Assembly (NCBI GenBank): GCA_012842395.1
Contig: DUSX01000035.1
Span: 1-64,000 of the forward strand
Length of the DNA stretch: 64,000 bases
Direction: 5' to 3'
Source of the DNA: Bacillota bacterium
GTDB lineage: Bacteria > Bacillota > SHA-98 > UBA4971
Positions 7,828 through 15,821 of this stretch are shown in pieces. A model generated the notes under the pieces. It saw nothing but the letters and a program-made list of their open reading frames with translations, did no database searches and was not told where the DNA came from. Position 1 is the first letter of the stretch. The number at the start of each line of letters is the position of its first letter. The position numbers and the translations under genes are program-made.

Positions 7828-8732
7828 ACATCGCCGTTCTCATCAAGCAGGTCCCTGAGACCACCGACGTGAAGATAAACCGGGAGACGAACACCCTCAT
7901 GCGTGAGGGTGTGGCGTCCGTCATAAACCCGTTCGACATGTACGCCATCGAAGAGGCGCTACGAATCCGTGAGAAGCACGGGGGCAAGGTCACCATCATA
8001 ACCATGGGCCCGCCTCAGGCCGAGGAGGCGTTGCGCCAGGCCCTCGCCCTCGGCGGGGACGAGGCCGTGCTGCTCTCAGACAGGGCGTTTGCCGGCGCGG
8101 ACACTCTTGCTACGTCATACACGCTCGCGAAAGCCATCGAGAAGCTGGGCGGTTTTGGCCTCATCATCTGCGGAAAGCAGGCCTCCGACGGCGACACGGC
8201 CCAGGTGGGTCCGGAGGTCGCGGAGAACCTTGACATCCCTCACGTAACGTATGTCCGCAAGATCGAAGAGCTATCCCCTGACGCAGGAGCCGCAGCCGGG
8301 CCCGGCGGGGACGGCTTGGGAGGCGCCAGCGTCGGACCAGGGCGCGATGCCTCTGCAGATGCCTCTGCAGTCCGCGGAGGTTCTGGCGACCGCGACCGTG
8401 GCTTCATCCGGGTCCAGCGTATGACAGAGGAGGGCTACGAGGTCATCGAGTCGCCCCTCCCGGTGCTCATCACGGTGGTGAAGGAGATAAACGAGCCCAG
8501 GATGCCCTCGATAAAGGGCATGCTCAGGGCGAAAAAGGCGGTCATCACTACCTGGAGCGCGGCGGACCTCGGCGCTGACCCCGGCCGCGTGGGCCTTGCG
8601 GGCTCACCGACGCGCGTCATCAAGGTTTTCACGCCCGAGCAGAGACGGGCGGGTGAGATAATCGAGGGCGCAACGGTCCAGGAGAAAGTGCGAACCCTTG
8701 TGGCGAAGCTCAAGGAAACCCACCTGGTTTAG
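7824..8732 (+). CDS. etfB: electron transfer flavoprotein beta subunit
   Basis: A 302-residue EtfB with the expected adenosine-binding N-terminal fold (MNIAVLIKQVPETTDVKIN), NPFDMYAIEEALRI, GKQASDGDTAQVGPEVAE, and the C-terminal arm that embraces EtfA. With EtfA it accepts electrons from acyl-CoA dehydrogenase. Residues about 148-192 form a Gly/Ala/Asp-rich low-complexity insertion absent from ordinary EtfB of about 260 residues; it falls between the Rossmann-like core and the strand GFIRVQRM. ATG overlaps the acyl-CoA dehydrogenase stop. Whether the beta-subunit flavin supports bifurcation cannot be decided by eye. Confidence 0.94.
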   Translation: MNIAVLIKQVPETTDVKINRETNTLMREGVASVINPFDMYAIEEALRIREKHGGKVTIITMGPPQAEEALRQALALGGDEAVLLSDRAFAGADTLATSYTLAKAIEKLGGFGLIICGKQASDGDTAQVGPEVAENLDIPHVTYVRKIEELSPDAGAAAGPGGDGLGGASVGPGRDASADASAVRGGSGDRDRGFIRVQRMTEEGYEVIESPLPVLITVVKEINEPRMPSIKGMLRAKKAVITTWSAADLGADPGRVGLAGSPTRVIKVFTPEQRRAGEIIEGATVQEKVRTLVAKLKETHLV

Positions 8733-8930
8733 CGCCCCATTACACGCCGGGGGCCCATGCATGGGAGCAGGCTCCCGGTGCTCACCGGCTGCTCGCAGGC
8801 TCGCAGGCCCGCAGGGTCGCGGACCCGCGGGGCCGCGGGCTCGGGGAGGCCTGGCGGGTGGTGGAGGCTGAGCCGATGGTGGATGCCGATGGTGGATGAG
8901 GTGCGTTCGGATTGGAGAGGAGCGGTGGAA

Positions 8931-10184
8931 GTGGCTGTGCGTGTTGTTTCGGATAGATGCACAGGGTGCGAGGCGTGTGTCGCCTCGTGCCCGTACGGGG
9001 CCATTGCGGTGCAGGACGGCGTTGCTGTCATGCTCGAGAACTGCATCCAGTGCGGGGCGTGCGCCGGGGCGTGCCCGGCCGAGGCCATCGAGATCGATGA
9101 GATGAGCCCCGGCACCCGGCCCGAAGCCGCCGGGGAGAGGGACAGCCGGGCGGCACGGCCCGCCAGCGGTGAAGAGTTTGGCGATAGTGGCGACAAGTGG
9201 CGCGACGTTTGGGTGTTCGCGGAGCAGCGCAAGGGAAAGCCTTCGAGCGTCGTGTACGAGCTCCTTGGCGAAGGCCGAAAGCTCGCCGACGATCTGGGCG
9301 AGGAGCTTTGTGCGGCGCTCCTCGGCCACGACGTGGACGAGGCCGCAAATGATCTGATCGCGCACGGAGCGGAGAAGGTGTACGTGGTCGACGACCCGGC
9401 CCTCGCCGATTTCCAGGATGAACCTTACGCGCAGGTCATAGCCGAGCTCGTCAAGGAGTACAGGCCATCCATCTTCCTCCTTGGCGCGACTACCATAGGG
9501 AGATCCCTAGGCCCGAGGGTGGCGGCAAGGCTCAGGACCGGTCTCACCGCCGACTGCACGGGGCTTTCCATCGATAGGGAAAAGCGCTTGCTCCTTCAGA
9601 CGCGTCCCGCCTTCGGTGGGAACATCATGGCCACCATCATCTGTCCGGACAGCCGCCCGCAGATGGCGACAGTGAGGCACAAGGTGATGAAACGCGCGGC
9701 GCGCGACAACGCCAGGCGCGGCGACATCATCAAGCTGGTCAAGGAGGTCCTGCCGCCCAGGGCGAGGCTGGTCAAGGTGGTCGAGGAGACTCAACAGACG
9801 GTGAACCTCGCCGAGGCCGACATCATCGTCTCCGGGGGCCGTGGTCTCGGAAAGGCGGAGAACTTCAAGCTCATCGAGGACCTCGCGCGCGTCCTGGGCG
9901 CCGCCGTAGGGGCGTCCCGCGCCGCGGTGGACGCCGGGTGGATACCGTACGCGCACCAGGTCGGGCAGACCGGCAAGACCGTGTGCCCGAAGATATACAT
10001 CGCGTGCGGCATCTCCGGTGCGATCCAGCATTTAGCCGGCATGGGGTCCTCCGATATCATCGTGGCCATCAACAAGGACCCGTCCGCACCCATATTCAAT
10101 GTGGCGACTTACGGTATCGTGGGAGACCTCTTCGAGGTGGTGCCCGCGCTCACGGCGGAGCTGAGCAGAGGCAGTAGTGAGTGA
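8931..10184 (+). CDS. etfA: electron transfer flavoprotein alpha subunit fused to 2[4Fe-4S] ferredoxin domain
   Basis: A 417-residue fusion. Residues about 5-55 hold two CxxCxxCxxxCP motifs (first Cys near residue 10 in CTGCEACVASCP, second set CIQCGACAGACP), each binding a [4Fe-4S] cluster. The rest is EtfA, ending in the FAD-binding domain with GRGLGKAENFKLIEDLA, GQTGKTVCPKIYIACGISG and NKDPSAPIF. Known ferredoxin-EtfA fusions include CarE of the bifurcating caffeyl-CoA reductase complex. GTG 8931 is chosen because GGAGAGGAG lies 8 nt upstream and the protein then begins at the ferredoxin domain; the frame is open to 8757. The 198-bp gap after etfB is GC-rich and hairpin-prone, including the palindrome CCCATGCATGGG at 8754-8765. 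Confidence 0.93.
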   Translation: MAVRVVSDRCTGCEACVASCPYGAIAVQDGVAVMLENCIQCGACAGACPAEAIEIDEMSPGTRPEAAGERDSRAARPASGEEFGDSGDKWRDVWVFAEQRKGKPSSVVYELLGEGRKLADDLGEELCAALLGHDVDEAANDLIAHGAEKVYVVDDPALADFQDEPYAQVIAELVKEYRPSIFLLGATTIGRSLGPRVAARLRTGLTADCTGLSIDREKRLLLQTRPAFGGNIMATIICPDSRPQMATVRHKVMKRAARDNARRGDIIKLVKEVLPPRARLVKVVEETQQTVNLAEADIIVSGGRGLGKAENFKLIEDLARVLGAAVGASRAAVDAGWIPYAHQVGQTGKTVCPKIYIACGISGAIQHLAGMGSSDIIVAINKDPSAPIFNVATYGIVGDLFEVVPALTAELSRGSSE

Positions 10185-10838
10185 CCTATGGGTATGGTAT
10201 GGGCTGGGCATGGACCGACCACGCCGATGCGGAGCCATGATGCCGTTGAAATCGCTGGAAATACGCCTGCCTCCCCTTGACAAACCTGGAGACTCGTAAT
10301 AGCATCGTTAAAAATACATCTTCAAGGGACTTTGAGGCGAGTGAGGTGATCCTATACAGCTGTAGTAACGGGTTCGACTTGGGTCACGATCTCTTTTCGT
10401 TGATGGCATGGCATAGCGTGGCTACAGCAGCTTTTCAGCCCACATCTGCAGCCTGATTGTGGAACGCGAAGCACTCGAGGAGGGAGAAGAGTTGATCATA
10501 CGCAGTATACAGCTACTGCCGTTCAAGATTCCTTGCGTCGCGCCTTCATCGACTGCCCCCGAGCCGGGGCGCTCGCTCCCGGGAGCAGCCCGCATCGTTC
10601 TCGTAACCTAGGCACGCGTCTTTCTCATTTCCGCGGGCCCTTATACAACCGACATCGCGGCGCGCTCGCGAGCGCCTCGATGCCCCGCGAGTCTTGCTAA
10701 CCAAGGCTCCTGGTGTTCCTTTACCACCTGGAAGGCCATTTGGTCACCCATAGGGTACCCGTAGCACGGCTCATAGCACGGTGTGAGCTACGCACACACG
10801 AATTCACGAACCGAGGAAGCAGAAGGGGTTGAGAGATC
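10185..10838. other. 650-bp intergenic region before the peptide transporter
   Basis: No complete gene is visible between etfA and the binding-protein gene. It holds a short frame with a strong ribosome binding site at 10492-10611 (listed separately). A possible promoter has TTGACA at 10277-10282 with weak -10 candidates downstream. The last 100 bp before the binding protein show no convincing -35/-10 pair. Confidence 0.5.
10492..10611 (+). pseudogene. possible N-terminal remnant of an enolase-superfamily gene
   Basis: TTG at 10492 follows GGAGGGAGAAGAG, an excellent ribosome binding site, and opens a 39-codon frame ending at TAG 10609-10611. The first residues read MIIRSIQLLPFKIP, which resembles the usual start of dipeptide epimerases and other muconate-lactonizing/mandelate-racemase family enzymes. 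After about 15 residues the similarity stops and the sequence becomes Pro/Gly/Ser-rich. It could be a decayed gene head or a chance short peptide. Dipeptide epimerases often neighbour peptide transporters, which makes a remnant plausible. Confidence 0.35.
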
Positions 10839-12545
10839 GTGAGAAGCAGAGCACGGATGAGATGGGTCAAGTGGATCATGCTGACAATCATTTGCGTTGC
10901 GACCACAGCCGGGACGGCCGCCTTCGCGGCGGGCGGCGGCGCGAGTGACACCGCTGAGAGGGTCATTCGGCCGATTTACATTCTGACGAGGCCGCAGTCG
11001 TCCTCGCCGGACGAGTTCGAAAGCGCGACGCTCATCGCGAACGCCATGAAGCAGGTCGGCCTGGACGCCCGCGTAAAGGTCGTGCCCTGGGAGCAGATGG
11101 CCGACGTTGTGTGGTACCAGCGGGACAAGTGGGACATGAGCGGCTGGCAGATGACCGCCCGCCCAGAGAGGCTAGACCCGGACGAGTTCATCTACAACCT
11201 GTTCCATTCCAGCACCGCACAGGACGGCTATAACTTCGTGGGCTACATAAACCCGGTGTACGACAAGGTCGCCGAGCAACAGCGGGTCACCATGGACCCC
11301 GAGAAGCGCAGGCAGCTGGTGCTAAAGGCTCAGCAGATACTCGCGGACGACGCCGTGTATGATTTCCTCGTGCACCAAAAGATCGGCTTCGTTTACAACA
11401 ACAAGGTATTCGCGGCTAACTCAATCAAGAACATGGCAGGCCTGGGCATCAAGAACTTCTGGACATACATCTACGCCACCCCAATTGGCTCGCAGAAAAG
11501 CATGATCCTTAACAGCAACGACACGGTCCAGGCAGTCAACCCGTTCTACATCAGCGGCACGGTGGACTCGTGGGTGACCGAGCTCATCTGGGACCGTTTG
11601 ATGCGCATGGGCACGGACGGACTCCCGAAGCCCTGGGCGGCCGAGTCCGTTAAGTGGCTGTCCGACACCCAAGTCAAGGTGGTCCTCCGCAAGGGCATGA
11701 AATGGCACGACGGGAAGCCAGTGACCGCGGAAGACGTCAAGTTCTCCTTCGAAGCTCCCATGGGCGACAAGGTGCCCATGTACAAGCCATTCGTCAGCAA
11801 TATAGACAAGATCGAGATAGTAGACCCGAACACTCTCATTTTCAGACTCAAGCAGCCTTCGGCAACCTTCGAGACCGCCTCCCTCGCGAAGATCAATCTA
11901 GTTCCGAAGCACATATGGGAGCCCGTCCTCAAGGACCTTGCTAACAAACCGGAGACCGCCGAGAGCTACCAGGAGAAGGTGCCCATCGGGTCCGGGCCGT
12001 TCAAGTTCAGCAGCTGGAAATTCTCGGAGGAGATCGTTCTCGAGGCCAACCGCGACTACTTCCAGCCTCCGAAGATCGACAAGTGGATCTGCCGGTTCAT
12101 CCCGAATATGGAGGCAACCCTCGGCATGCTCCAGACAGGAGAGCTCAACTTCCTCGCCACCTACGTGGGTGACCCGCAGATTCTGGAGCAGAAGGTCAAG
12201 GCGAACCCGAACTTGACGATGGTGTACGCTGTGGACCTCGGGTTCAGGTTCTTCGCTATGAACCTGCGACGTCCGCCATTCGACGACGTCGCGTTCCGGA
12301 GGGCCATCCTGGCGCTGACCGACCGGCAGCTGATCGTGAACGCTGTGTGGAAGGGATTCGCCGTGCCCGCAGACTCCGTGGTATCCCCAGCGCTGGACTT
12401 CTGGAAGAACAAGAACCTCAACTATCCGCAGGGCGGGGTGAAGGCCGCGAAGGAGATCCTGAAGTCCGCGGGTTACGAGTGGGACAGCAAGGGCAGGCTG
12501 CTCTATCCGAAGGGCAGAAAGGAAGAAACGCCCCCAGCGTCCTGA
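10839..12545 (+). CDS. peptide ABC transporter substrate-binding protein, circularly permuted
   Basis: A 568-residue exported family-5 (SBP_bac_5) peptide-binding protein whose segments are in swapped order. After a signal peptide (residues 1-31), residues about 42-205 correspond to the normal C-terminal third of DppA-like proteins (ATLIANAMKQVGLDARVKVV, FVGYINPVYDKV, RRQLVLKAQQILADDAVY). Residues about 215-555 then correspond to the normal N-terminal two thirds (NPFYISG..LIWDRLM, VVLRKGMKWHDGKPVTAEDV, GSGPFKFSSW, RRAILALTDRQLI, AAKEILKSAGYEWD). The protein stops where ordinary members continue into the C-terminal part. All parts seem intact and in frame. Encoded upstream of matching permease and ATPase genes, so it is likely the functional receptor for peptides. 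Confidence 0.88.
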   Translation: MRSRARMRWVKWIMLTIICVATTAGTAAFAAGGGASDTAERVIRPIYILTRPQSSSPDEFESATLIANAMKQVGLDARVKVVPWEQMADVVWYQRDKWDMSGWQMTARPERLDPDEFIYNLFHSSTAQDGYNFVGYINPVYDKVAEQQRVTMDPEKRRQLVLKAQQILADDAVYDFLVHQKIGFVYNNKVFAANSIKNMAGLGIKNFWTYIYATPIGSQKSMILNSNDTVQAVNPFYISGTVDSWVTELIWDRLMRMGTDGLPKPWAAESVKWLSDTQVKVVLRKGMKWHDGKPVTAEDVKFSFEAPMGDKVPMYKPFVSNIDKIEIVDPNTLIFRLKQPSATFETASLAKINLVPKHIWEPVLKDLANKPETAESYQEKVPIGSGPFKFSSWKFSEEIVLEANRDYFQPPKIDKWICRFIPNMEATLGMLQTGELNFLATYVGDPQILEQKVKANPNLTMVYAVDLGFRFFAMNLRRPPFDDVAFRRAILALTDRQLIVNAVWKGFAVPADSVVSPALDFWKNKNLNYPQGGVKAAKEILKSAGYEWDSKGRLLYPKGRKEETPPAS

Positions 12546-12663
12546 CGCTCGTTCGGGGTCTTGCTGCCGCCTGCCGCGGCCCTCGCCTTGAGCGCAGGGC
12601 CGGGGCCGCGAGCCTTTGCCGTTGATGCAGAGGATGTCGGGCGCGTCAGGCTGTCAAGGATGT

Positions 12664-12802
12664 CGGGGTTGCCGGCGGTTGCGCGAGCGGCGTCAATATC
12701 CGGCCGCTGGCCTGATGGGCGATGGGCCGGGTTTTGGCAGGGCGCCCGCCCACCTCGGAGCGGGGCGGGGGCGCCGCCCGCGAGTGCAACACCGGCAACC
12801 CT
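12664..12802. repeat. structured intergenic repeat, copy 1
   Basis: GGGTTGCCGGCGGTTGC near 12665-12681 is inverted with GCAACACCGGCAACCCT at 12786-12802. The enclosed sequence contains AGCGGC/GCCGCT around an 11-nt loop and a long GC-rich arm (GGGCGCCCGCC against GGCGGGGGCGCC). The same outer stem and branched layout occur at 58816-58928. It occupies the 336-bp gap between the binding-protein and first permease genes, where a stable RNA fold could lower downstream expression relative to the binding protein. Confidence 0.6.
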
Positions 12803-12881
12803 GGCCGAAAGAGCCTGTGGAGGCTTTGAACCTTCCGGGTTCCTCGAGGCGCTGGGAGACGCTGGCAGAGAGGGATACGTC

Positions 12882-13880
12882 ATGAGGTTTAACTGGAAGT
12901 TCTTCGCGCAGAGATTCGCCCAAATGCTTCTTACCCTGTGGATCATCGTCACCATTCTGTTTTTCCTGTTCCGTCTGATGCCCGGCAACCCTCTGGTAGC
13001 GTACATAGATCCGACGTTCACTCAGGAACAGCAGGAGATCCTCATACGCCAGTTCGGGTTGGACAAGCCACTATGGCAACAGTACTTTGTTTACCTGGGC
13101 AACCTCCTCAAGGGAGAACTCGGTGACTCGTTCTTCTACAAGGACTCTGTCGTCGACGTGGTGTGGAAGGTCCTACCGAACACCGTCTATCTAATGCTCC
13201 TTTCCCTCGTGATCGCGTATGTCATCGGGGTGCTCGGGGGCATTGCCCTGGCGTGGCGGCGCGGGCAGAGGTCCGAGACGGTTGGGATCGTCTTAACCCT
13301 TCTCACCAGGTCCAGCCCGGAGTTTTGGGTAGGGATGATCCTTCTGGCGGTCTTCTCGTTCAAGCTGCACTGGTTCCCGTCCGGGGGATCTTCGCCTGCT
13401 GGCATCGTCTACGGCTCCGAGCTTGAGAAACTGCTCTCGCCGTCGTTCTGGCATCACATGTTCTTGCCGGCGCTCACGCTCGCTTTGTACCTGCTCGGCC
13501 TTCCGCTCCTCCTTATGCGTTCCAGCATGCTGGACGTCTTGGGCGAAGCGTACGTAGACATGGCGCGGATGAAGGGCCTGAGCGACAGGCGCATCATGTT
13601 CAAGTACGCCGCGAGAAACGCCGCCTTGCCGGTGGTAACCGCGATGGCCGTTGGTGTGGGCTACGCTATCGGCGGGAACGTGGTCGTAGAGACCGTCTTC
13701 AGCTGGCCGGGACTGGGGAGGCTGCTGATAAAGGCGGTATCGGCCAGCGACTATCCGCTCTCCCAGGGGGCTTTCCTGCTTATCGCCGCGGTGATGGTGC
13801 TCATGAACTTCGTGGCTGACATTCTTTACAGTGTGCTGGATCCACGGGTAAGCCTCGAGAGCAAGGGGGCGAGCTTGTGA
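12882..13880 (+). CDS. peptide ABC transporter permease (DppB-type)
   Basis: A 332-residue inner-membrane permease with six predicted membrane helices. The N-terminal FFAQRFAQMLLTLWIIVTIL helix and LMPGNPL are typical of DppB/OppB proteins. The EAA loop, which contacts the ATPases, is EAYVDMARMKGLSDRRIMFKYA. ATG 12882 is chosen because AGAGAGGG lies about 8 nt upstream; the longer frame from 12561 encodes only GC-rich spacer. It forms the channel with DppC. The gene overlaps dppC by 4 bp (GTGA). Confidence 0.95.
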   Translation: MRFNWKFFAQRFAQMLLTLWIIVTILFFLFRLMPGNPLVAYIDPTFTQEQQEILIRQFGLDKPLWQQYFVYLGNLLKGELGDSFFYKDSVVDVVWKVLPNTVYLMLLSLVIAYVIGVLGGIALAWRRGQRSETVGIVLTLLTRSSPEFWVGMILLAVFSFKLHWFPSGGSSPAGIVYGSELEKLLSPSFWHHMFLPALTLALYLLGLPLLLMRSSMLDVLGEAYVDMARMKGLSDRRIMFKYAARNAALPVVTAMAVGVGYAIGGNVVVETVFSWPGLGRLLIKAVSASDYPLSQGAFLLIAAVMVLMNFVADILYSVLDPRVSLESKGASL

Positions 13881-14764
13881 GGGCACGTCGACTTGCTTTC
13901 TTGAAAAAGGCTCTAGCTGATACGTATGGGTTTTTGAGGCGAGACAAGTTTGCGATGGCTGGCGCTATGATCTACCTCTTTTTCATCCTGGTTGCCGTGT
14001 TCGCGCCATACATCGCGCCTTACGACCCTCACGAGCTGATCATAGAGGGCAGCGACCTGGCGTCAGACCGCCCGCCGTCTGCGCAGCACTTGCTCGGGAC
14101 GACCAACATGGCGAGGGACATTTTCTCCCAGCTCGTGTATGGGGCCCGTCCCGCCCTTACCGTCGGGTTCAGCGCCGCGTTCTTCGTCGTGGTGCTGGGG
14201 ACCCTCGTAGGGCTCCTCGCAGGATACTTCAGGGGATGGGTCGACACCGTCTTGATGAGACTGGCGGACGTCGCCTTCGGAGTGCCGTTCGAGCCCTTCG
14301 TAATAGTCCTGGTCGGCTTCCTCGGGCCGAGCACGTGGAATATAGTCCTGGCCATGGCGCTCCTGCTCTGGCGAGATACCGCGAGGGTCATCAGATCTCA
14401 GGTCTTGACGATCCGGGAGCGGAGCTTCATCGAGGCCGCGAGAGCGTCCGGCGCGTCTCACCTGCGAATCATGTTCGTATACATAGCGCCGAACATCCTT
14501 CCGCTCTCGCTCCTCTATGGGTCGCTCGCAATGGGCTGGGCCATCCTGACCGAGGCCGCTGTGAGCTTCCTGGGCTTCGGTGACCCTAACGTGATAAGCT
14601 GGGGATACATGTTGCACGACGCCTATGTGTCGCAGGCTTTGTCCCGAGGCGCGTTTTACTGGTTTGTCCCGCCCGGCCTATGCATCATGCTGACGGTGAT
14701 GGCCGGGTTCTACCTCGGACGCGGTTCGGAGGAGATCCTCCATCCAAGGCTGAAAAACGTTTGA
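13877..14764 (+). CDS. peptide ABC transporter permease (DppC-type)
   Basis: A 295-residue inner-membrane permease. The DppC/OppC signatures are the N-terminal helix, the periplasmic segment APYDPHELI..PSAQHLLGTTNMARDIFSQLVYGAR, and the ATPase-contact loop RERSFIEAARASGASHLRIMF. Translation starts at GTG 13877, overlapping the dppB stop, which indicates coupling. With DppB it forms the heterodimeric channel for peptides delivered by the binding protein. Confidence 0.95.
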   Translation: MRARRLAFLKKALADTYGFLRRDKFAMAGAMIYLFFILVAVFAPYIAPYDPHELIIEGSDLASDRPPSAQHLLGTTNMARDIFSQLVYGARPALTVGFSAAFFVVVLGTLVGLLAGYFRGWVDTVLMRLADVAFGVPFEPFVIVLVGFLGPSTWNIVLAMALLLWRDTARVIRSQVLTIRERSFIEAARASGASHLRIMFVYIAPNILPLSLLYGSLAMGWAILTEAAVSFLGFGDPNVISWGYMLHDAYVSQALSRGAFYWFVPPGLCIMLTVMAGFYLGRGSEEILHPRLKNV

Positions 14765-14789
14765 ACCATTCGATCAGCTGAGAATTCAA

Positions 14790-15821
14790 GTGGAGATGGA
14801 CAGGATGCCCTTACTAGACGTCAGGGAACTCAAGATCTACTATAGGACGACCCGGGGATGCAACAAGGCCGTGGACGGCGTCTCCTTCAGTCTGGACGAG
14901 GGGGAGAGCATCGGGCTCGTGGGAGAGAGTGGCTGCGGCAAGAGCACGTCGGCAAGGGGAATCATCCGCGTCATGCCGCGCAACGCCTATATAGCCGGCG
15001 GCGAAGTGGTTTTCGATGGCGAGGACCTCGTGCGGCTGCCCGAGAGCCGGATGCGCGAGATTCGCTGGAACAAGCTCTCTCTCATCCCGCAGGCCGCCAT
15101 GGACTCGCTCAACCCGGTGTACCCGGTGGTGGACCAATTCGTGGAGGTGCTGTGCCTGAAGGGTGGCATGAGCCGGAGGCAGGCGCGCGAACGGGCTAGA
15201 GAGCTCTTCCGTATGGTCGGCCTCGACGGAGAACGCCTCACCTACTATCCTCATGAGTTCTCGGGAGGCATGAAGCAGCGCGCGGTGATCGCCCTAGCCC
15301 TCGCGTTGAACCCCAAACTAGTAATCGCCGACGAACCCGTGACCGCACTCGACGTCATAGTACAAAGCCAGATCCTTCGGGAGTTGAAGAGGCTGCGCAG
15401 GGACCTGGGAATCTCGTTGATAATGATTACACACGACGTCTCGGTGGTTGCGGACATCTGCGAGTCCGTGGTGGTGATGTACGCGGGCAGAGTCGTGGAA
15501 AAGGGAGCGGTCAGGGATGTGCTCAAAGGCCCGGCTCATCCCTACACGATGGGATTGAAAAACGCCTTTCCCGACCTGCGAAACCCACGAAGGACTCTCA
15601 TATCCATCGAGGGGTCGCCTCCGGATTTGGTAGACGCGCCCGAGGGGTGCAGGTTCGCCGCAAGGTGCCCGTTCAGAGAAGCCTCGTGTGAGGAGAGAGC
15701 CCCGGAACTAGTCGAGGTGTCTCCCGGCCATTATTCCGCCTGCTTCCGTCTGGACGACATCGACTCGCTGCGGCGGAAGGCAGAGGAGGTGGAAACGTGG
15801 CAGAAGGTGGCTATCTCGTAG
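14790..15821 (+). CDS. peptide ABC transporter ATPase (DppD-type)
   Basis: A 343-residue ATPase. Walker A is GESGCGKST, the ABC signature is EFSGGMKQR, Walker B is LVIADEPVTALD, and the switch histidine is in MITHDVSVV. The C-terminal oligopeptide/dipeptide domain has CRFAARCPF with further cysteines (SCEE, SACF), the Cys set that can hold an iron-sulfur cluster in DppD-type subunits. The frame opens with GTG 14790; ATG 14805 is an equally good start, with GTGGAG acting as ribosome binding site. It powers transport together with the next gene, which it overlaps by 25 bp. Confidence 0.95.
   Translation: MEMDRMPLLDVRELKIYYRTTRGCNKAVDGVSFSLDEGESIGLVGESGCGKSTSARGIIRVMPRNAYIAGGEVVFDGEDLVRLPESRMREIRWNKLSLIPQAAMDSLNPVYPVVDQFVEVLCLKGGMSRRQARERARELFRMVGLDGERLTYYPHEFSGGMKQRAVIALALALNPKLVIADEPVTALDVIVQSQILRELKRLRRDLGISLIMITHDVSVVADICESVVVMYAGRVVEKGAVRDVLKGPAHPYTMGLKNAFPDLRNPRRTLISIEGSPPDLVDAPEGCRFAARCPFREASCEERAPELVEVSPGHYSACFRLDDIDSLRRKAEEVETWQKVAIS

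Noticed and set aside
8757-8930. Longer EtfA start at ATG 8757
   Set aside because: The extra residues are Arg/Gly/Trp-rich spacer with no ribosome binding site; GTG 8931 has a good site and begins at the ferredoxin domain.
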